DNA of 42,195 nucleotides from Phenylobacterium sp. (GTDB taxonomy: Bacteria; Pseudomonadota; Alphaproteobacteria; Caulobacterales; Caulobacteraceae), in contig NZ_JAUYQL010000004.1 of assembly GCF_030697305.1 (NCBI RefSeq), positions 1 to 42,195 of the forward strand. Direction: 5' to 3'. A program made the translations under genes and the position numbers. Below the pieces are notes generated by a model. That model saw only the letters and a program-made list of their open reading frames with translations. It had not been told where the DNA came from and did no database searches. Positions 1 through 9,120 of this stretch are shown here, piece after piece. Position 1 is the first letter of the stretch. Every line of letters begins with the position of its first letter.

Positions 1-54
1 AGCAGCATTGGGCCAGGCAAACACAAGAATCAGGACGATCAAGAGCGCGCGCAT
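1..54 (-). CDS. 5' end of an exported protein (partial)
   Basis: Only the first 18 codons lie in the window; the gene runs off its left edge. The reading from the ATG at 54 is Met-Arg-Ala followed by a strongly hydrophobic run ending in Ala-Ala, which looks like the start of a Sec signal peptide. A purine-rich GGGAGGG/AGGGGG stretch sits just before the ATG, inside and just after the end of pdxA, so it is probably the last visible member of the lptF-pdxA operon. In many proteobacteria the gene after pdxA is ksgA; a signal peptide does not fit that cytoplasmic enzyme. Function unknown. Confidence 0.5.
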   Translation of the reverse strand, partial: MRALLIVLILVFAWPNAA

Positions 55-60
55 GGCCCC

Positions 61-1068
61 CTACCCTCCCTGCTCTCCGAGCAATCGCCGCGCCATGTCC
101 AGCGCGGCAACAAAGCTCGTGAGCCGGGCCTTGCCAGTGCCCACCAGGTCATAGCCTGTGCCGTGGTCCGGCGAGGTGCGGATGATCGGCAGGCCGAGGG
201 TCACGTTCACGCCGCCCCAGAAGTCGAGCATCTTGACCGGGATCAGCGCCTGGTCGTGGTAGAGGCACAGGGCGGCGTCGTAGCGGCGGCGGATGTCGGC
301 GGGAAACAGGCTGTCGGCGGGCCAGGGGCCGGTGGCGTCGACGCCCAGGTCGCGCAGCGCCCGCACGGCGGGTTCGACGATCTCGATCTCCTCGCGCCCC
401 AGCGAGCCGCTCTCGCCGGCGTGCGGATTGAGCGCAGCGACGGCGAGTCTCGGGGCTTCCACGCCGAAATCCCGACGCAGCGACTGGGCGGTGACCAGGC
501 CGGCGTTGACGATCTTCTGCACCGATAGCTGGGTCGGCACGTTGGCCAGCGCCTCGTGCACGGTGACCAGGCTGACCCGCAAGTCGCCGGCGATCAGCAT
601 CATGACCGGACCGCGCGCGCCGTCGTAGCTGGCCGCCGCGGTGAGCTCGCCGAGGAATTCGGTGTGGCCGGGGAAGCGGAAGCCCGCCGCATAGAGCGGC
701 GCTTTGGAGATCGGCGCAGTGACCAGGGCGCGGACGGCGTTAGACAGCGCCAGGCCCACAGCGGTCTCGATCCAACGGATGACGGCGGGGCCGGCGGCGG
801 CCGACGGCTGCCCCGCCACCACCGGCGCGCGCAGCGGCAGATCGATGACCGGCAGATAGTCCGGGAACAGCTTCGAGACCGACTCAGATGCGGTCACACG
901 GCGCACGATCGACGCGCCATGGGCCGAGGCCGAGGCCAGGGATTGGTAGTCGCCGACGACTACGAAGTCCGGTCCGGTGCGCCGCAGCTCACTCCACGCC
1001 TTCACGACGATCTCCGGGCCGATGCCCGCGGGATCTCCCAGTGTAAGGGCGATGGGTCCGTTCTTCAC
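61..1068 (-). CDS. pdxA: 4-hydroxythreonine-4-phosphate dehydrogenase PdxA
   Basis: PdxA oxidises 4-phosphohydroxy-L-threonine in the DXP-dependent pathway to pyridoxal 5'-phosphate and acts in the cytoplasm. The 335-residue product has the family length and its three metal-ligand histidine contexts: GHTEF (His135), LYHDQ (about 270) and SPDHGTGYD (about 300). The start is GTG at 1068, overlapping the surA stop as GTGA, so the two are probably translationally coupled. It is in the conserved surA-pdxA order downstream of lptD. PLP made here would serve HemA and GlyA encoded elsewhere in the window, but that link is only metabolic. Identity is secure. Confidence 0.96.
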   Translation of the reverse strand: MKNGPIALTLGDPAGIGPEIVVKAWSELRRTGPDFVVVGDYQSLASASAHGASIVRRVTASESVSKLFPDYLPVIDLPLRAPVVAGQPSAAAGPAVIRWIETAVGLALSNAVRALVTAPISKAPLYAAGFRFPGHTEFLGELTAAASYDGARGPVMMLIAGDLRVSLVTVHEALANVPTQLSVQKIVNAGLVTAQSLRRDFGVEAPRLAVAALNPHAGESGSLGREEIEIVEPAVRALRDLGVDATGPWPADSLFPADIRRRYDAALCLYHDQALIPVKMLDFWGGVNVTLGLPIIRTSPDHGTGYDLVGTGKARLTSFVAALDMARRLLGEQGG

Positions 1069-2393
1069 CGCGTCTCTATCGTCGCCGAATTCCGAAGGTC
1101 TCGCATGTAACGCCTGGAGATCATGCTTAGCTGCTGACCGAACAGACGATTCTCGATTTGCGCGCGATCAGCGTCTTCTACACCACTCGCCCGTTTTCCG
1201 CAGACCACGACCAGGTGCAACCCTGCATTGGTACGGATCGGCTGGGACAGTTGGCCGGTCGGCAGGGTCTGGGCCGCGTCGCGGAACTGCGGCGCGAGGT
1301 CGGCGACCTCGGCTTCCCCCAGATCACCGGCCACCACGCCTGGGACCTTGGCGGCCGCCGCCTCCAGATCGGCGCAACTGGTGGTCGCTGTGCGGACTCT
1401 CTCGAGCTTGACGCGAGCGGCTTCGAGATCGCCGGCGCTCGCCTGTGCGCCCAGGGCGACGGCGGCCTGCTTCATGTTGACAAGCGTGCCGCCGGAGCCA
1501 GCGCGCTTGTCGCGCAGGAAGACGAGGTAGACCCCGTCACGCACCGGGATCGGCTGCGACAATTGGCCAGGACGCATCTGGTCAAGCGCGGCCTGGACTT
1601 CTGGCGCGAGCTCGCCCTGCGAGACCCAGCCGGCGTCGCCGCCCGCCGCCGCCGACGGCGCCGCGGAGAACTGACGGGCCACGGCGGGGAAGGGCGCGCC
1701 CTTCTGAAGCTCAGAGACCAGTTGGGCGCCGCCGCTCATCGCAGCGTCCATGCCGCCGACGCGGGAAGCGTCGATGAGCACTTCGCTGATCTGGTACTGC
1801 GGCTTACTGGCGGCGGCGACGATGCGCTGCTGGGCGGCCTTGATCTGGTCGTCGCCGATGCGCAGGCGGGTGCCGTAGCGGCCGCGGATCCAGCGCTGCC
1901 AGCTCACCTGCGCGCGGAGTTGTCCGCGCAGCGTCTCGGCGCTGACGCCGCGGGCGGCCAAGGCGGCCAGGAATTGCTCCTTGCTGGTGTTGTTCTGCTT
2001 GGCCAGGTCGGCGAGCTCCAGCTCCAGCTCTTCGTCGGTGGCGATCAGGGAGATCTTCTGGTCGCGCTCGACGCGGCGAAGTTCCTGAAGCTGAAGATGC
2101 TGGTCGACCAGGGACACCAGCGCCTCCTGCTGGAGCTGGGGCAGGGATTCGGCCGTCGGCTGCACGCCGCTGGAGACGATCAGCAGGCGCATGCGCTGGC
2201 CTAGGTCGTAGGTCGAGATGATGTCGTCGTTGACCACAGCGGCCACCGACTCCGACAGCGCCGACGGCGCGGGCGCCTTCGCCGGCGCTGCGGCCTGGGC
2301 GACGACGACGCCGGGCGCGGCGCTGGCCAACAAGGCTGCAGCCAGGGTCCAGCCGCGCATCGCGCGACCGCCGACAATACGCACGCGCGTCAT
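1065..2393 (-). CDS. surA: SurA-like periplasmic chaperone / peptidyl-prolyl isomerase
   Basis: This is a periplasmic chaperone for outer-membrane proteins. From the chosen ATG at 2393 the protein has a signal peptide ending near VVAQA, a helical SurA N-domain, one recognisable parvulin domain (QYQISEVLID through YLVFLRDKR), and a second, degenerate parvulin-like segment ending in LHLVVVCGKR. The frame is open up to an ATG at 2447 inside lptD, but CGAGGA lies before 2393 and the signal peptide fits better from there; 2360 is a third option. It follows lptD, a SurA-dependent client in other bacteria, and couples to pdxA by a GTGA overlap. Family identity is strong; the exact start is not. Confidence 0.9.
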   Translation of the reverse strand: MTRVRIVGGRAMRGWTLAAALLASAAPGVVVAQAAAPAKAPAPSALSESVAAVVNDDIISTYDLGQRMRLLIVSSGVQPTAESLPQLQQEALVSLVDQHLQLQELRRVERDQKISLIATDEELELELADLAKQNNTSKEQFLAALAARGVSAETLRGQLRAQVSWQRWIRGRYGTRLRIGDDQIKAAQQRIVAAASKPQYQISEVLIDASRVGGMDAAMSGGAQLVSELQKGAPFPAVARQFSAAPSAAAGGDAGWVSQGELAPEVQAALDQMRPGQLSQPIPVRDGVYLVFLRDKRAGSGGTLVNMKQAAVALGAQASAGDLEAARVKLERVRTATTSCADLEAAAAKVPGVVAGDLGEAEVADLAPQFRDAAQTLPTGQLSQPIRTNAGLHLVVVCGKRASGVEDADRAQIENRLFGQQLSMISRRYMRDLRNSATIETR

Positions 2394-2436
2394 GGGTATG
2401 GAGAATCCTCGGGAGCGGCTGCGCGAGCCGGTGCGG

Positions 2437-4728
2437 TTAACGGGCATCTATAGGTCCGCCCAATGTGGCGAGCGTTAGGCGTATGCCGACCGAGTCTGAA
2501 GGTCCCAGTCGGCCGATGACGGTGTCTTCACGACGATAGATGACTTCGAAGCGCGTACAGTCGTCGCGGTAGACTATCCCGAGGTCACGAACCACCCACG
2601 CGTTTTGCACCAGGTCGCGGTTGCCGGACACCGACACCCCCCAATGCTTGGTCAGGAAGACTTCGCCGCCGAGATCGAGGTTCTCGCGCTTGGCGCCATT
2701 GATGTCTCGATCGTCGCGCAGATACCGGACATAGCCGTAGCCATACTTCGAACTCAGGTTCGCGCCGGCCTCGGCGCGGCGCACGTCGAGGGTGTCGCTG
2801 TCGAAACGGGCGCGGGCGAACAACGCCAGGCCCTGGATCGGTTGGGCGTCGCCGGCGACGATCCAATCCGATGACTTGGTTTGCAGGCCGGTGCGCGAGG
2901 AGAACACTTCGCTGTCCTCGTCGCGGAAACTGCGGCCGATCAGAAGACTGGCGCGACGTCCGTCGTCCCACAGCACCGAGGCGCGGGCGCCGGCGTTCAG
3001 CCGCACGCCGTCCTCATAGAGGTCGAAGCCCGGAAACTTGTTGGCGCGGAACAGGTTCGATTCGTCGAACTCGAAGGCCAGGCTGTCCTCGTCCAGGTCG
3101 ATCGGCGCGCCCGCCGCCGTGCGGCCGACGATGATCCGGCGCGCGGACGGCGACAGGGCGATCTGGGCGATCGGCTCCAGCACCACTGTGGCGTCCGAGA
3201 GGCGGCGGAAGAACGGCCAGGTGATGTCGGCGCCGGCCACCGCCAGGCCGCGCGACACCGACGACGATGTCCTGACGCCGGACGGCAAGTCGCCCAGGCT
3301 GTAGCCGTCGAGGCGAACATTGGCGAACGGCTCGACCCGCAGGCCGCCCGTGCTGGTGAAGCTTGAGCGCCAGTCGGCCGCGGCGGTGACGCGACGACTG
3401 TCGACGCCGGCGGTGCGCGCGGGGAATGCGTCAAGCGGCGACTGCTCGCGGGTCAGCACCGCGGCCCCGCCGCTCAGCCGCAGCCTGCCGCCGGCGACTG
3501 GGCCTTCGGGTTCCCAACGCGCCTCGATCAGGGGCGCGACGGTGGGGAAGGTGCGTTCGTTGTCGCCAGGGCGCAGGCCCTGGATGCTCATCACCGCGCC
3601 CGACGCGTAGGAGCGTTCGTCCTGACGCACCGCGTAGACCTGGGAGATCAGCCGGCGATCGTCGGCGATGTAGGGGCCGCGGGTCTCGTAGACGTCGCCC
3701 ACCTCGTACTTGTCGAAGATCAGGTCCTCGGACGCCCGCTCCGCAGTGAAGCCCCAGCGCCACTTCTCGTCGATGCGGAAGGCGCCGCGGGCGAGCACGT
3801 AGCTGCGCGAGGTCTCGTCGCCGAAGCGGTTGGCGGCGCCGTCGAAGTCCGCCTCGTGCGTGTAGCCGAACCGCGCGTCGACCTCGCCGGAGTAGAACCG
3901 CTTGCGGGCGCGCAGGTTGAGGAACGGATTGACCTTGGTGTTGATCTGCGGGCTGAGCGTCACGTCCGAATAGGGCGAGATGACCAGCAGATAGGGTTGC
4001 TCATACGACAGGCCGCGGCGGTCGGAGGCGCCGATGCGTGGCGCCAGGAACCCCGATTTGCGCTTGGCCTGAGGGTCCGCGTGCCAAAACACCGGCAGGA
4101 AAAGCACCGGTGCGCCGAACACCTTGATCACAGCGTTGCGGTAGTAGACGAGTTGCCGGCCCTTATCCTGGACCACCTTCTCGGCCTGAATCGACCAGGT
4201 CGGCGTGCGCGGCGAGCCGTCTTCGGCGCAGATCTCGCAGGGCGTGTAGATCGCGCGGTTCAGTTCCTGGATCTGATCGGAGCGGCGCACAGCCGTGGCC
4301 CCGGCCATCTTGATGTTCTGGCCCAGCCGCGCGGAGAATCCGATGGCGACGCCGGCGCGCATCTGATCGTCGAGCACAAGCTCGTCGGCGAACTCGCTGG
4401 TGCCGTCCGGATTGAGCACCTGGACGTTGCCCCGCGCGGTGATGGCGCTGCGGCCTTCCTCATAGAACAGCTCGTCGGCGCGCAGCGTGCGCCCGCCGTA
4501 GCGGACCTCGACGCCTCCGCGCGCGGTGACCGTCTTGGCCGCGCCGTCGCGCACCACCAGATCGGCCTCCATGTAGAGTTCGCCCGGCGCGAGGCCGTCG
4601 GCGGACGGCGCAGACGGGGCGACAGGGGTTTGCGCCTGGGCCGCGCCGGCGCACAGCACCGCGACGGCCGCGCCCGCGAGCAGGCCGCGCCTGGCCGAGG
4701 CTGACGGCGTACGCCGACCTGAACTCAT
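2437..4728 (-). CDS. lptD: LPS-assembly outer-membrane protein LptD
   Basis: LptD is the outer-membrane barrel that inserts lipopolysaccharide at the cell surface with LptE. The product has a signal peptide cleaved near AAQAQ, an LptA-like N-domain over the next roughly 120 residues (GGVEVRYGGRTLRADELFY), then a long beta-barrel. Cysteines occur as CEIC at the domain junction and once in the C-terminal YRDDC, matching the interdomain disulfide layout known in LptD. I place the start at 4728, preceded by GAGAGGGG; the frame also opens upstream to 4791, touching the lptG stop. It sits between lptG and surA, so transporter parts and the chaperone are co-transcribed. Confidence 0.94.
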   Translation of the reverse strand: MSSGRRTPSASARRGLLAGAAVAVLCAGAAQAQTPVAPSAPSADGLAPGELYMEADLVVRDGAAKTVTARGGVEVRYGGRTLRADELFYEEGRSAITARGNVQVLNPDGTSEFADELVLDDQMRAGVAIGFSARLGQNIKMAGATAVRRSDQIQELNRAIYTPCEICAEDGSPRTPTWSIQAEKVVQDKGRQLVYYRNAVIKVFGAPVLFLPVFWHADPQAKRKSGFLAPRIGASDRRGLSYEQPYLLVISPYSDVTLSPQINTKVNPFLNLRARKRFYSGEVDARFGYTHEADFDGAANRFGDETSRSYVLARGAFRIDEKWRWGFTAERASEDLIFDKYEVGDVYETRGPYIADDRRLISQVYAVRQDERSYASGAVMSIQGLRPGDNERTFPTVAPLIEARWEPEGPVAGGRLRLSGGAAVLTREQSPLDAFPARTAGVDSRRVTAAADWRSSFTSTGGLRVEPFANVRLDGYSLGDLPSGVRTSSSVSRGLAVAGADITWPFFRRLSDATVVLEPIAQIALSPSARRIIVGRTAAGAPIDLDEDSLAFEFDESNLFRANKFPGFDLYEDGVRLNAGARASVLWDDGRRASLLIGRSFRDEDSEVFSSRTGLQTKSSDWIVAGDAQPIQGLALFARARFDSDTLDVRRAEAGANLSSKYGYGYVRYLRDDRDINGAKRENLDLGGEVFLTKHWGVSVSGNRDLVQNAWVVRDLGIVYRDDCTRFEVIYRREDTVIGRLGPSDSVGIRLTLATLGGPIDAR

Positions 4729-4787
4729 ATGCCGTGAATCCCCTCTCGGCGGTACGTGGCGGATGGATAGACCGCTCCGCGTACGAT

Positions 4788-5891
4788 TCAACCGTCTTCG
4801 GTGTAGCAGAGCAGTGTGAACCCCGACAGCAGCGCCACGACCGGCGGCGCCCAGGCCGCCGCGAACAGCGGCAGGATGTCGGCTTTCGCCAGCGCACCCG
4901 AGAACTGATTGAAGAAGAACACCGCGAATCCTAACGCCACGCCGGCGCCCGCCAACCCCGCCAGGCCCCCCAGCCGTGACAGCCGCAGCGAGAAGGCGGC
5001 GGCCAGGATCAGCATGGCCGCCAGCAGCATCGGGCTGGCCAGCAGTTGCTGGAAGCGCAGCCGGTAGCCGCTCGCGCTGAAGCCGGCCTGCTCGGTCAGC
5101 TTGATGGCCTTGGGCAGCCGCCAGAATCCGATCGCTTCGGGCGAGGCGAACCGCTCCATCGCCGCCTCGGCGTCAAGGCTGGAGCGGATCGAAAGGCTGT
5201 CGGAGCGGACCGAGCTTTCCCCGGCGCCGGCCTCGCGCACGTCGGTCAGCTTCCAGAAGCCCGGCATCAGCCGCGCCTCGCCGGCCTCGAGCCGGCGCTT
5301 GAACTCCGGAATCCCGTTGGCGTTCTTCTGGTAGATGAACAGCGACACGCCACGCAGACGCACCATGCCGCCCACGGTGTCGCGGGACTTGGCGTGGATG
5401 ACGATCTGGTTGCGCTCGTCGCCCTGGCGCAGCCACGCGGCCTTGGGGGCTCCGGCCGGCGTGTTGTCCAGCAGCTCGGCGCGAGTGGTCTCGAAGCGCG
5501 CGCTGAGCATGGCTGCTGCGGGGTTCAGCACGGCCACGGTGAGCACGCCCACCAGGAACGCTCCCGCCGCCGCCGGCAGGATGAAGCGCCAGGCCGAGAT
5601 GCCGGCGGCGCGCATGGCGACCAGCTCGCTGCGCCGGTTGAGGCCCACGTAGGCGCTGATCCCGCCGAACAGGAATACGAACGGCAGCAGCATCAGGATC
5701 AGGGCGGGCGCGCGCAGCAGGGTGAGGATAAACAGCCGGCCGACGCCGACGTCCGCGCTGAGCCCCACCGAGCGCGACAGGTCGACAAATTGGACCAGCA
5801 GGATCACCGCTGAGACCACGGCCAGCGCCGCGCCGACGCCGGTCATCACCCGGCCGACCACATAGGATTCGAGCCTGCCCGCGCCGATCAC
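4788..5891 (-). CDS. lptG: LPS export ABC-transporter permease LptG
   Basis: LptG is one of two inner-membrane permeases of the LptB2FG extractor that pulls LPS into the periplasmic bridge. The 367-residue product has two N-terminal membrane helices, a periplasmic jellyroll-type middle and about four C-terminal helices (LLAAMLILAAAFSLRL onward), as in the YjgP/YjgQ family. The start is GTG at 5891, overlapping the lptF stop as GTGA. The frame stays open further upstream antisense-style through lptF, but that extension reads as arginine- and proline-rich noise and is not protein. Confident. Confidence 0.94.
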   Translation of the reverse strand: MIGAGRLESYVVGRVMTGVGAALAVVSAVILLVQFVDLSRSVGLSADVGVGRLFILTLLRAPALILMLLPFVFLFGGISAYVGLNRRSELVAMRAAGISAWRFILPAAAGAFLVGVLTVAVLNPAAAMLSARFETTRAELLDNTPAGAPKAAWLRQGDERNQIVIHAKSRDTVGGMVRLRGVSLFIYQKNANGIPEFKRRLEAGEARLMPGFWKLTDVREAGAGESSVRSDSLSIRSSLDAEAAMERFASPEAIGFWRLPKAIKLTEQAGFSASGYRLRFQQLLASPMLLAAMLILAAAFSLRLSRLGGLAGLAGAGVALGFAVFFFNQFSGALAKADILPLFAAAWAPPVVALLSGFTLLCYTEDG

Positions 5892-7018
5892 GCCGAGGCT
5901 CCGGCAAGGGCCATGGGCGGCGAACGGCGGACGCCCGAGACGTGCTGGTGGAACACCCCGCGCAGGGCCAGCGCCGTAGCGATCAGCGGAATCGCATACT
6001 GCAGGATGTTCACCCAGGCGGAGGATTCGCTGGCCGCCTGGGCGATGAAGCCGAGGATGCGCATAGTCGCGGCGGCTCCCGCAGTGATGGCGATGCGGCG
6101 ATTGTAGCCGAGCCGACTGAAGGTCCCGCCGATGATCGCCGACAGCGCCAGGGCAACCACGGCGATGTTGTAGAGCGGGCTCGCCAGTCGCGCATGACCC
6201 TCGGCCCACAGACGCTCGCGGTTGCGGCTCTCCCAGTCCTGCTGCAGGTCGGGGAACATCAGCTCGTGGAGGTACCGGTCTGACGGCTTGTAGTGGATGA
6301 TGTCGTCGTTGTCGGCCAGCGGACCCAGGTCGAAGATGTACTCGTCGAAGGTCAGGAAATTCAGCACGCCGGCCTTGTTGAACTCCTGGTTGGAGCCCTT
6401 CTGCATCACCAGCACCGGACGCCCCCCGCGGGTGGCGACCCGGCCGCGGTCGGCGGTGTAGGTGGTCTCGCCGCCATCGGCCTTTGTCTGGTGGATGAAC
6501 AGGTTGTGGATGGTCCCGTCGCCGTCGACGGTCTGGGCGTAGACGGCGAGGCCCGGCGCAGGCTCGGTGAATTCGCCCTCGCGCACCAGGGTGGCGGCGA
6601 GGTCGGTTCGCACCTCGAACAGCGTCTGACGCATCTCGCGCGCCGCCAGCGGCTGGATGAACAGGTTCAGCAGCAGCGCTAGGAACGCCACCGTGGCGCC
6701 CAGCTTGAGCGCGGGCGCGATCACCCGCCACCGGCTCATGCCGCCGGCGAAACAGACGACGATCTCCTGTTCGACGTGCAGCCGGTTCAGCGACACCAGC
6801 GAAGCCACGAACAGCGCGATCGGCAGGATCATGTTGATCAGCTGCGGCATGGCCAGCACGGTGATCTTGACGAACACCAGCGCGCTCTGGCGCTGGTTGA
6901 CGATCAGATCCAGCGCCGACAGGCTCTGACTGAGCATGGCGACAGCCGTCAGCGCGGCCGTCGCCAGGAGGGTCGGGCCGAGAAGCTGGCGAAGCAGATA
7001 GCGGTCGATCAGACGCAT
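5888..7018 (-). CDS. lptF: LPS export ABC-transporter permease LptF
   Basis: LptF is the partner permease to LptG in the LptB2FG complex. The 376-residue product begins MRLIDRYLLRQLLGP, typical of LptF, with N-terminal helices, a soluble periplasmic jellyroll region in the middle (the stretch around TVDGDGTIHNLFIHQTK), and C-terminal helices. It is the first gene of the minus-strand operon lptF-lptG-lptD-surA-pdxA and is divergent from pepA, a pairing seen in many proteobacteria. A plausible promoter lies 60 to 85 bp upstream. No strong Shine-Dalgarno is visible before the ATG. Confidence 0.94.
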   Translation of the reverse strand: MRLIDRYLLRQLLGPTLLATAALTAVAMLSQSLSALDLIVNQRQSALVFVKITVLAMPQLINMILPIALFVASLVSLNRLHVEQEIVVCFAGGMSRWRVIAPALKLGATVAFLALLLNLFIQPLAAREMRQTLFEVRTDLAATLVREGEFTEPAPGLAVYAQTVDGDGTIHNLFIHQTKADGGETTYTADRGRVATRGGRPVLVMQKGSNQEFNKAGVLNFLTFDEYIFDLGPLADNDDIIHYKPSDRYLHELMFPDLQQDWESRNRERLWAEGHARLASPLYNIAVVALALSAIIGGTFSRLGYNRRIAITAGAAATMRILGFIAQAASESSAWVNILQYAIPLIATALALRGVFHQHVSGVRRSPPMALAGASA

Positions 7019-7073
7019 GGATGAAATTAGGGGTGCGACGGGGATGATTTGGGCGCGCGCCCTCCGCCGACCT

Positions 7074-7104
7074 GTTCTAAATCATGCGTCGCCGCGCCAG
7101 ACAA
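7074..7104 (-). promoter_or_regulatory. Candidate promoter of the lptF operon
   Basis: Read on the minus strand, TTGTCT (7104-7099) is followed after 17 bp by TTTAGAAC (7081-7074). The second element resembles the Caulobacter -10 form GCTAnAwC. A start near 7068 would give a leader of about 50 nt before lptF. Pattern match only. Confidence 0.42.
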
Positions 7105-7177
7105 CCGCCGGGCCAGCGGGTTCGCGACGCGACGCCGCGTCACGCGCGCCGCGGCCGCAAGCTTTGAGAGAGTGTGG

Positions 7178-8662
7178 ATGGAAATTGAATTCGTCGCCGC
7201 CGACGCCGGCGCGCCTGACCGAACCGCTTCGGCGATCGTGGTATTCGAGGGCGGGACACTCGCCGGCGCCGCCGGCCGCGCCGACCAGGCGAGCGGCGGC
7301 CAGATCGGGCGCGCGCTGGCCGCCGGCCGCTTCATCGGCGCCAAGGGGCAGATCCTCGACCTGCTCGCGCCTGCGGGCCTGAACGTCCAGCGGCTGCTGC
7401 TGGTGGGCGCCGGCAAGGCCGAAACCTTCGACGACCTGGCTGTGGAACATGTCGCGGCTTCGGCGTTCAATGCGGTGAAGGGCTCGGGCCTCACCACGCT
7501 TCGTCTGGAACTGCCGGACCCGGCGGCGGCGCGCGCGGCGCGCGCCGGCTTCGCCGTACAGCTCGCGTCCTATCGGTTCGACCGCTATCGCACCACGGAG
7601 TCCGCCGACAAGAAACCTTCGGTGACCCATGCCCAGGTGGTCAGCGACGACGCAGCGGCAGCGCAAACGGCCTTCGAGCCGATGTCGGCGCTGGCGGACG
7701 CGATCGCGTTCAGCCGCGACCTGGTCTCCGAGCCGGCCAACATCCTCTACCCCGAAGAGTTCGCTAGGCGCGTCAAGGCGTTGGAGAGCCTGGGCCTGGA
7801 GGTCGAGATCCTTGGCGAGGCGCAGATGGCCGAGCTCGGTATGGGCTCGCTGCTGGGCGTGGGCCAGGGCAGCGTGCGCGAGAGCCAGCTCGCGGTGATC
7901 CGCTGGAACGGCGCCGCCGACAAGGACGCCCAGCCGGTGGCCTTCATTGGCAAGGGCGTGTGCTTCGACACCGGCGGCATTTCCATCAAGCCGGCCGACG
8001 GCATGGAGGACATGAAGTGGGACATGGGCGGCGCGGCCGCGGTGGCCGGCCTCATGCACGCCCTGGCCGGCCGCAAGGCGAAGGTCAACGCCGTAGGCCT
8101 GCTGGGCCTCGTCGAGAACATGCCGGATGGGAACGCCCAGCGACCTGGCGACGTGGTCACCTCGCTATCGGGACAGACCATCGAGGTGATCAACACCGAC
8201 GCCGAAGGCCGGCTCGTGCTGGCCGACGTGCTCTGGTACTGCCAGGACCGCTTCAAACCGCGGTTCATGATCGACCTGGCGACCCTGACCGGGGCGATCA
8301 TCATCGCGCTCGGCCACGATTACGCGGGCCTGTTCTGTAACAATGATGCGCTGGCCGCAGAGCTGCTCGGCGCGTCGGGCGCGGAAGGTGAGGGGCTTTG
8401 GCGCATGCCTCTGCCGGCGTCTTACGAAAAGCAGATCGACAGCATGATCGCCGACATGAAGAACGTCGGCGGTCGGCCCGCCGGCTCGATCACCGCGGCG
8501 TTGTTCCTGCAGAAGTTCGTTCGCAACTTGCCGTGGGCCCACCTCGACATCGCCTCGACCGCCTGGAAGAAGCCTTCCACCGTCCCGACCATTCCCGACG
8601 GGGCGAGCGGCTTCGGCGTGCGCCTGCTGAACCGGCTGGTCGCGGACCGCTACGAGGGCTGA
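7178..8662 (+). CDS. pepA: Leucyl aminopeptidase (M17)
   Basis: This cytosolic M17 metallopeptidase removes N-terminal residues and is a hexamer in known members. The 494-residue product has an N-terminal macro-like domain and a C-terminal catalytic domain with the two-metal site signatures FIGKGVCFDTGG and NTDAEGRLVL, plus DMGGAAAV. The ATG at 7178 follows GAGAGAG; the frame runs open upstream to 7049 but that part is low-complexity arginine-rich sequence. In some bacteria PepA also binds DNA (XerC/D recombination, carAB control); nothing here tests that. holC follows 11 bp later, the usual pepA-holC order. Confidence 0.95.
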   Translation: MEIEFVAADAGAPDRTASAIVVFEGGTLAGAAGRADQASGGQIGRALAAGRFIGAKGQILDLLAPAGLNVQRLLLVGAGKAETFDDLAVEHVAASAFNAVKGSGLTTLRLELPDPAAARAARAGFAVQLASYRFDRYRTTESADKKPSVTHAQVVSDDAAAAQTAFEPMSALADAIAFSRDLVSEPANILYPEEFARRVKALESLGLEVEILGEAQMAELGMGSLLGVGQGSVRESQLAVIRWNGAADKDAQPVAFIGKGVCFDTGGISIKPADGMEDMKWDMGGAAAVAGLMHALAGRKAKVNAVGLLGLVENMPDGNAQRPGDVVTSLSGQTIEVINTDAEGRLVLADVLWYCQDRFKPRFMIDLATLTGAIIIALGHDYAGLFCNNDALAAELLGASGAEGEGLWRMPLPASYEKQIDSMIADMKNVGGRPAGSITAALFLQKFVRNLPWAHLDIASTAWKKPSTVPTIPDGASGFGVRLLNRLVADRYEG

Positions 8663-8673
8663 GGCGCAGGCGC

Positions 8674-9120
8674 ATGACCGAGGTCTGGTTCTATCACCTG
8701 GAACGGACCAGCCTCGATCAGGCCTTGCCGGAACTGCTGGAGAAGACCCTGGCGCGGGGCTGGCGCGCGGTGGTGCGGGCGCGAGAGCCGGCGCGGATCG
8801 ACCACCTCGACGGCTGGCTGTGGAGCTACCGCGACGACAGCTTCCTGCCGCATGGGCCGGTGCAGGAACCGAACGCAGAACGCCAGCCGATCGCGCTCAC
8901 CACCGGCTTCGACAACCCCAACGCCGCCGACGCCCTGTTCCTGATCGATGGCGCAGAGCCGGGAGAGCTTGCCGGCTACGTCCGCTGCGTGGTCCTGTTC
9001 GACGGGGTTGACGAGGCGGCGCTGGCGACGGCTCGCGCGCAATGGAGCCAGGTCAAGTCCATGGGGTTGAGCCTCTCCTACTGGAAGCAGCAGGGGCGGG
9101 GGTGGGAGAAGCAGGCATGA
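8674..9120 (+). CDS. holC: DNA polymerase III chi subunit HolC
   Basis: HolC bridges the clamp loader to single-strand binding protein at the replication fork. The 148-residue product begins MTEVWFYHLE and carries the family fold cues LEKTLARGWRAVV, the WSYRDDSFLPHG segment and VLFDGVDEAALATARAQW. It lies directly after pepA, the conserved arrangement, and its stop overlaps the next gene's start as ATGA. The psi subunit HolD is often missing outside Enterobacteria, so chi may act without it here (inference). Confidence 0.93.
   Translation: MTEVWFYHLERTSLDQALPELLEKTLARGWRAVVRAREPARIDHLDGWLWSYRDDSFLPHGPVQEPNAERQPIALTTGFDNPNAADALFLIDGAEPGELAGYVRCVVLFDGVDEAALATARAQWSQVKSMGLSLSYWKQQGRGWEKQA

Noticed and set aside
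3856..4704. Long antisense open frame inside lptD, and similar ones opposite surA, ppk and hppA
   Set aside because: Antisense open frames are expected at this GC and codon bias; no ribosome-binding sites or domains.
5892..6731. Long open frame joining the lptF region to lptG as a 647-residue protein
   Set aside because: The upstream part is arginine/proline-rich and antisense-like in composition; lptF in another frame is the real gene, and lptG starts at the GTGA overlap.
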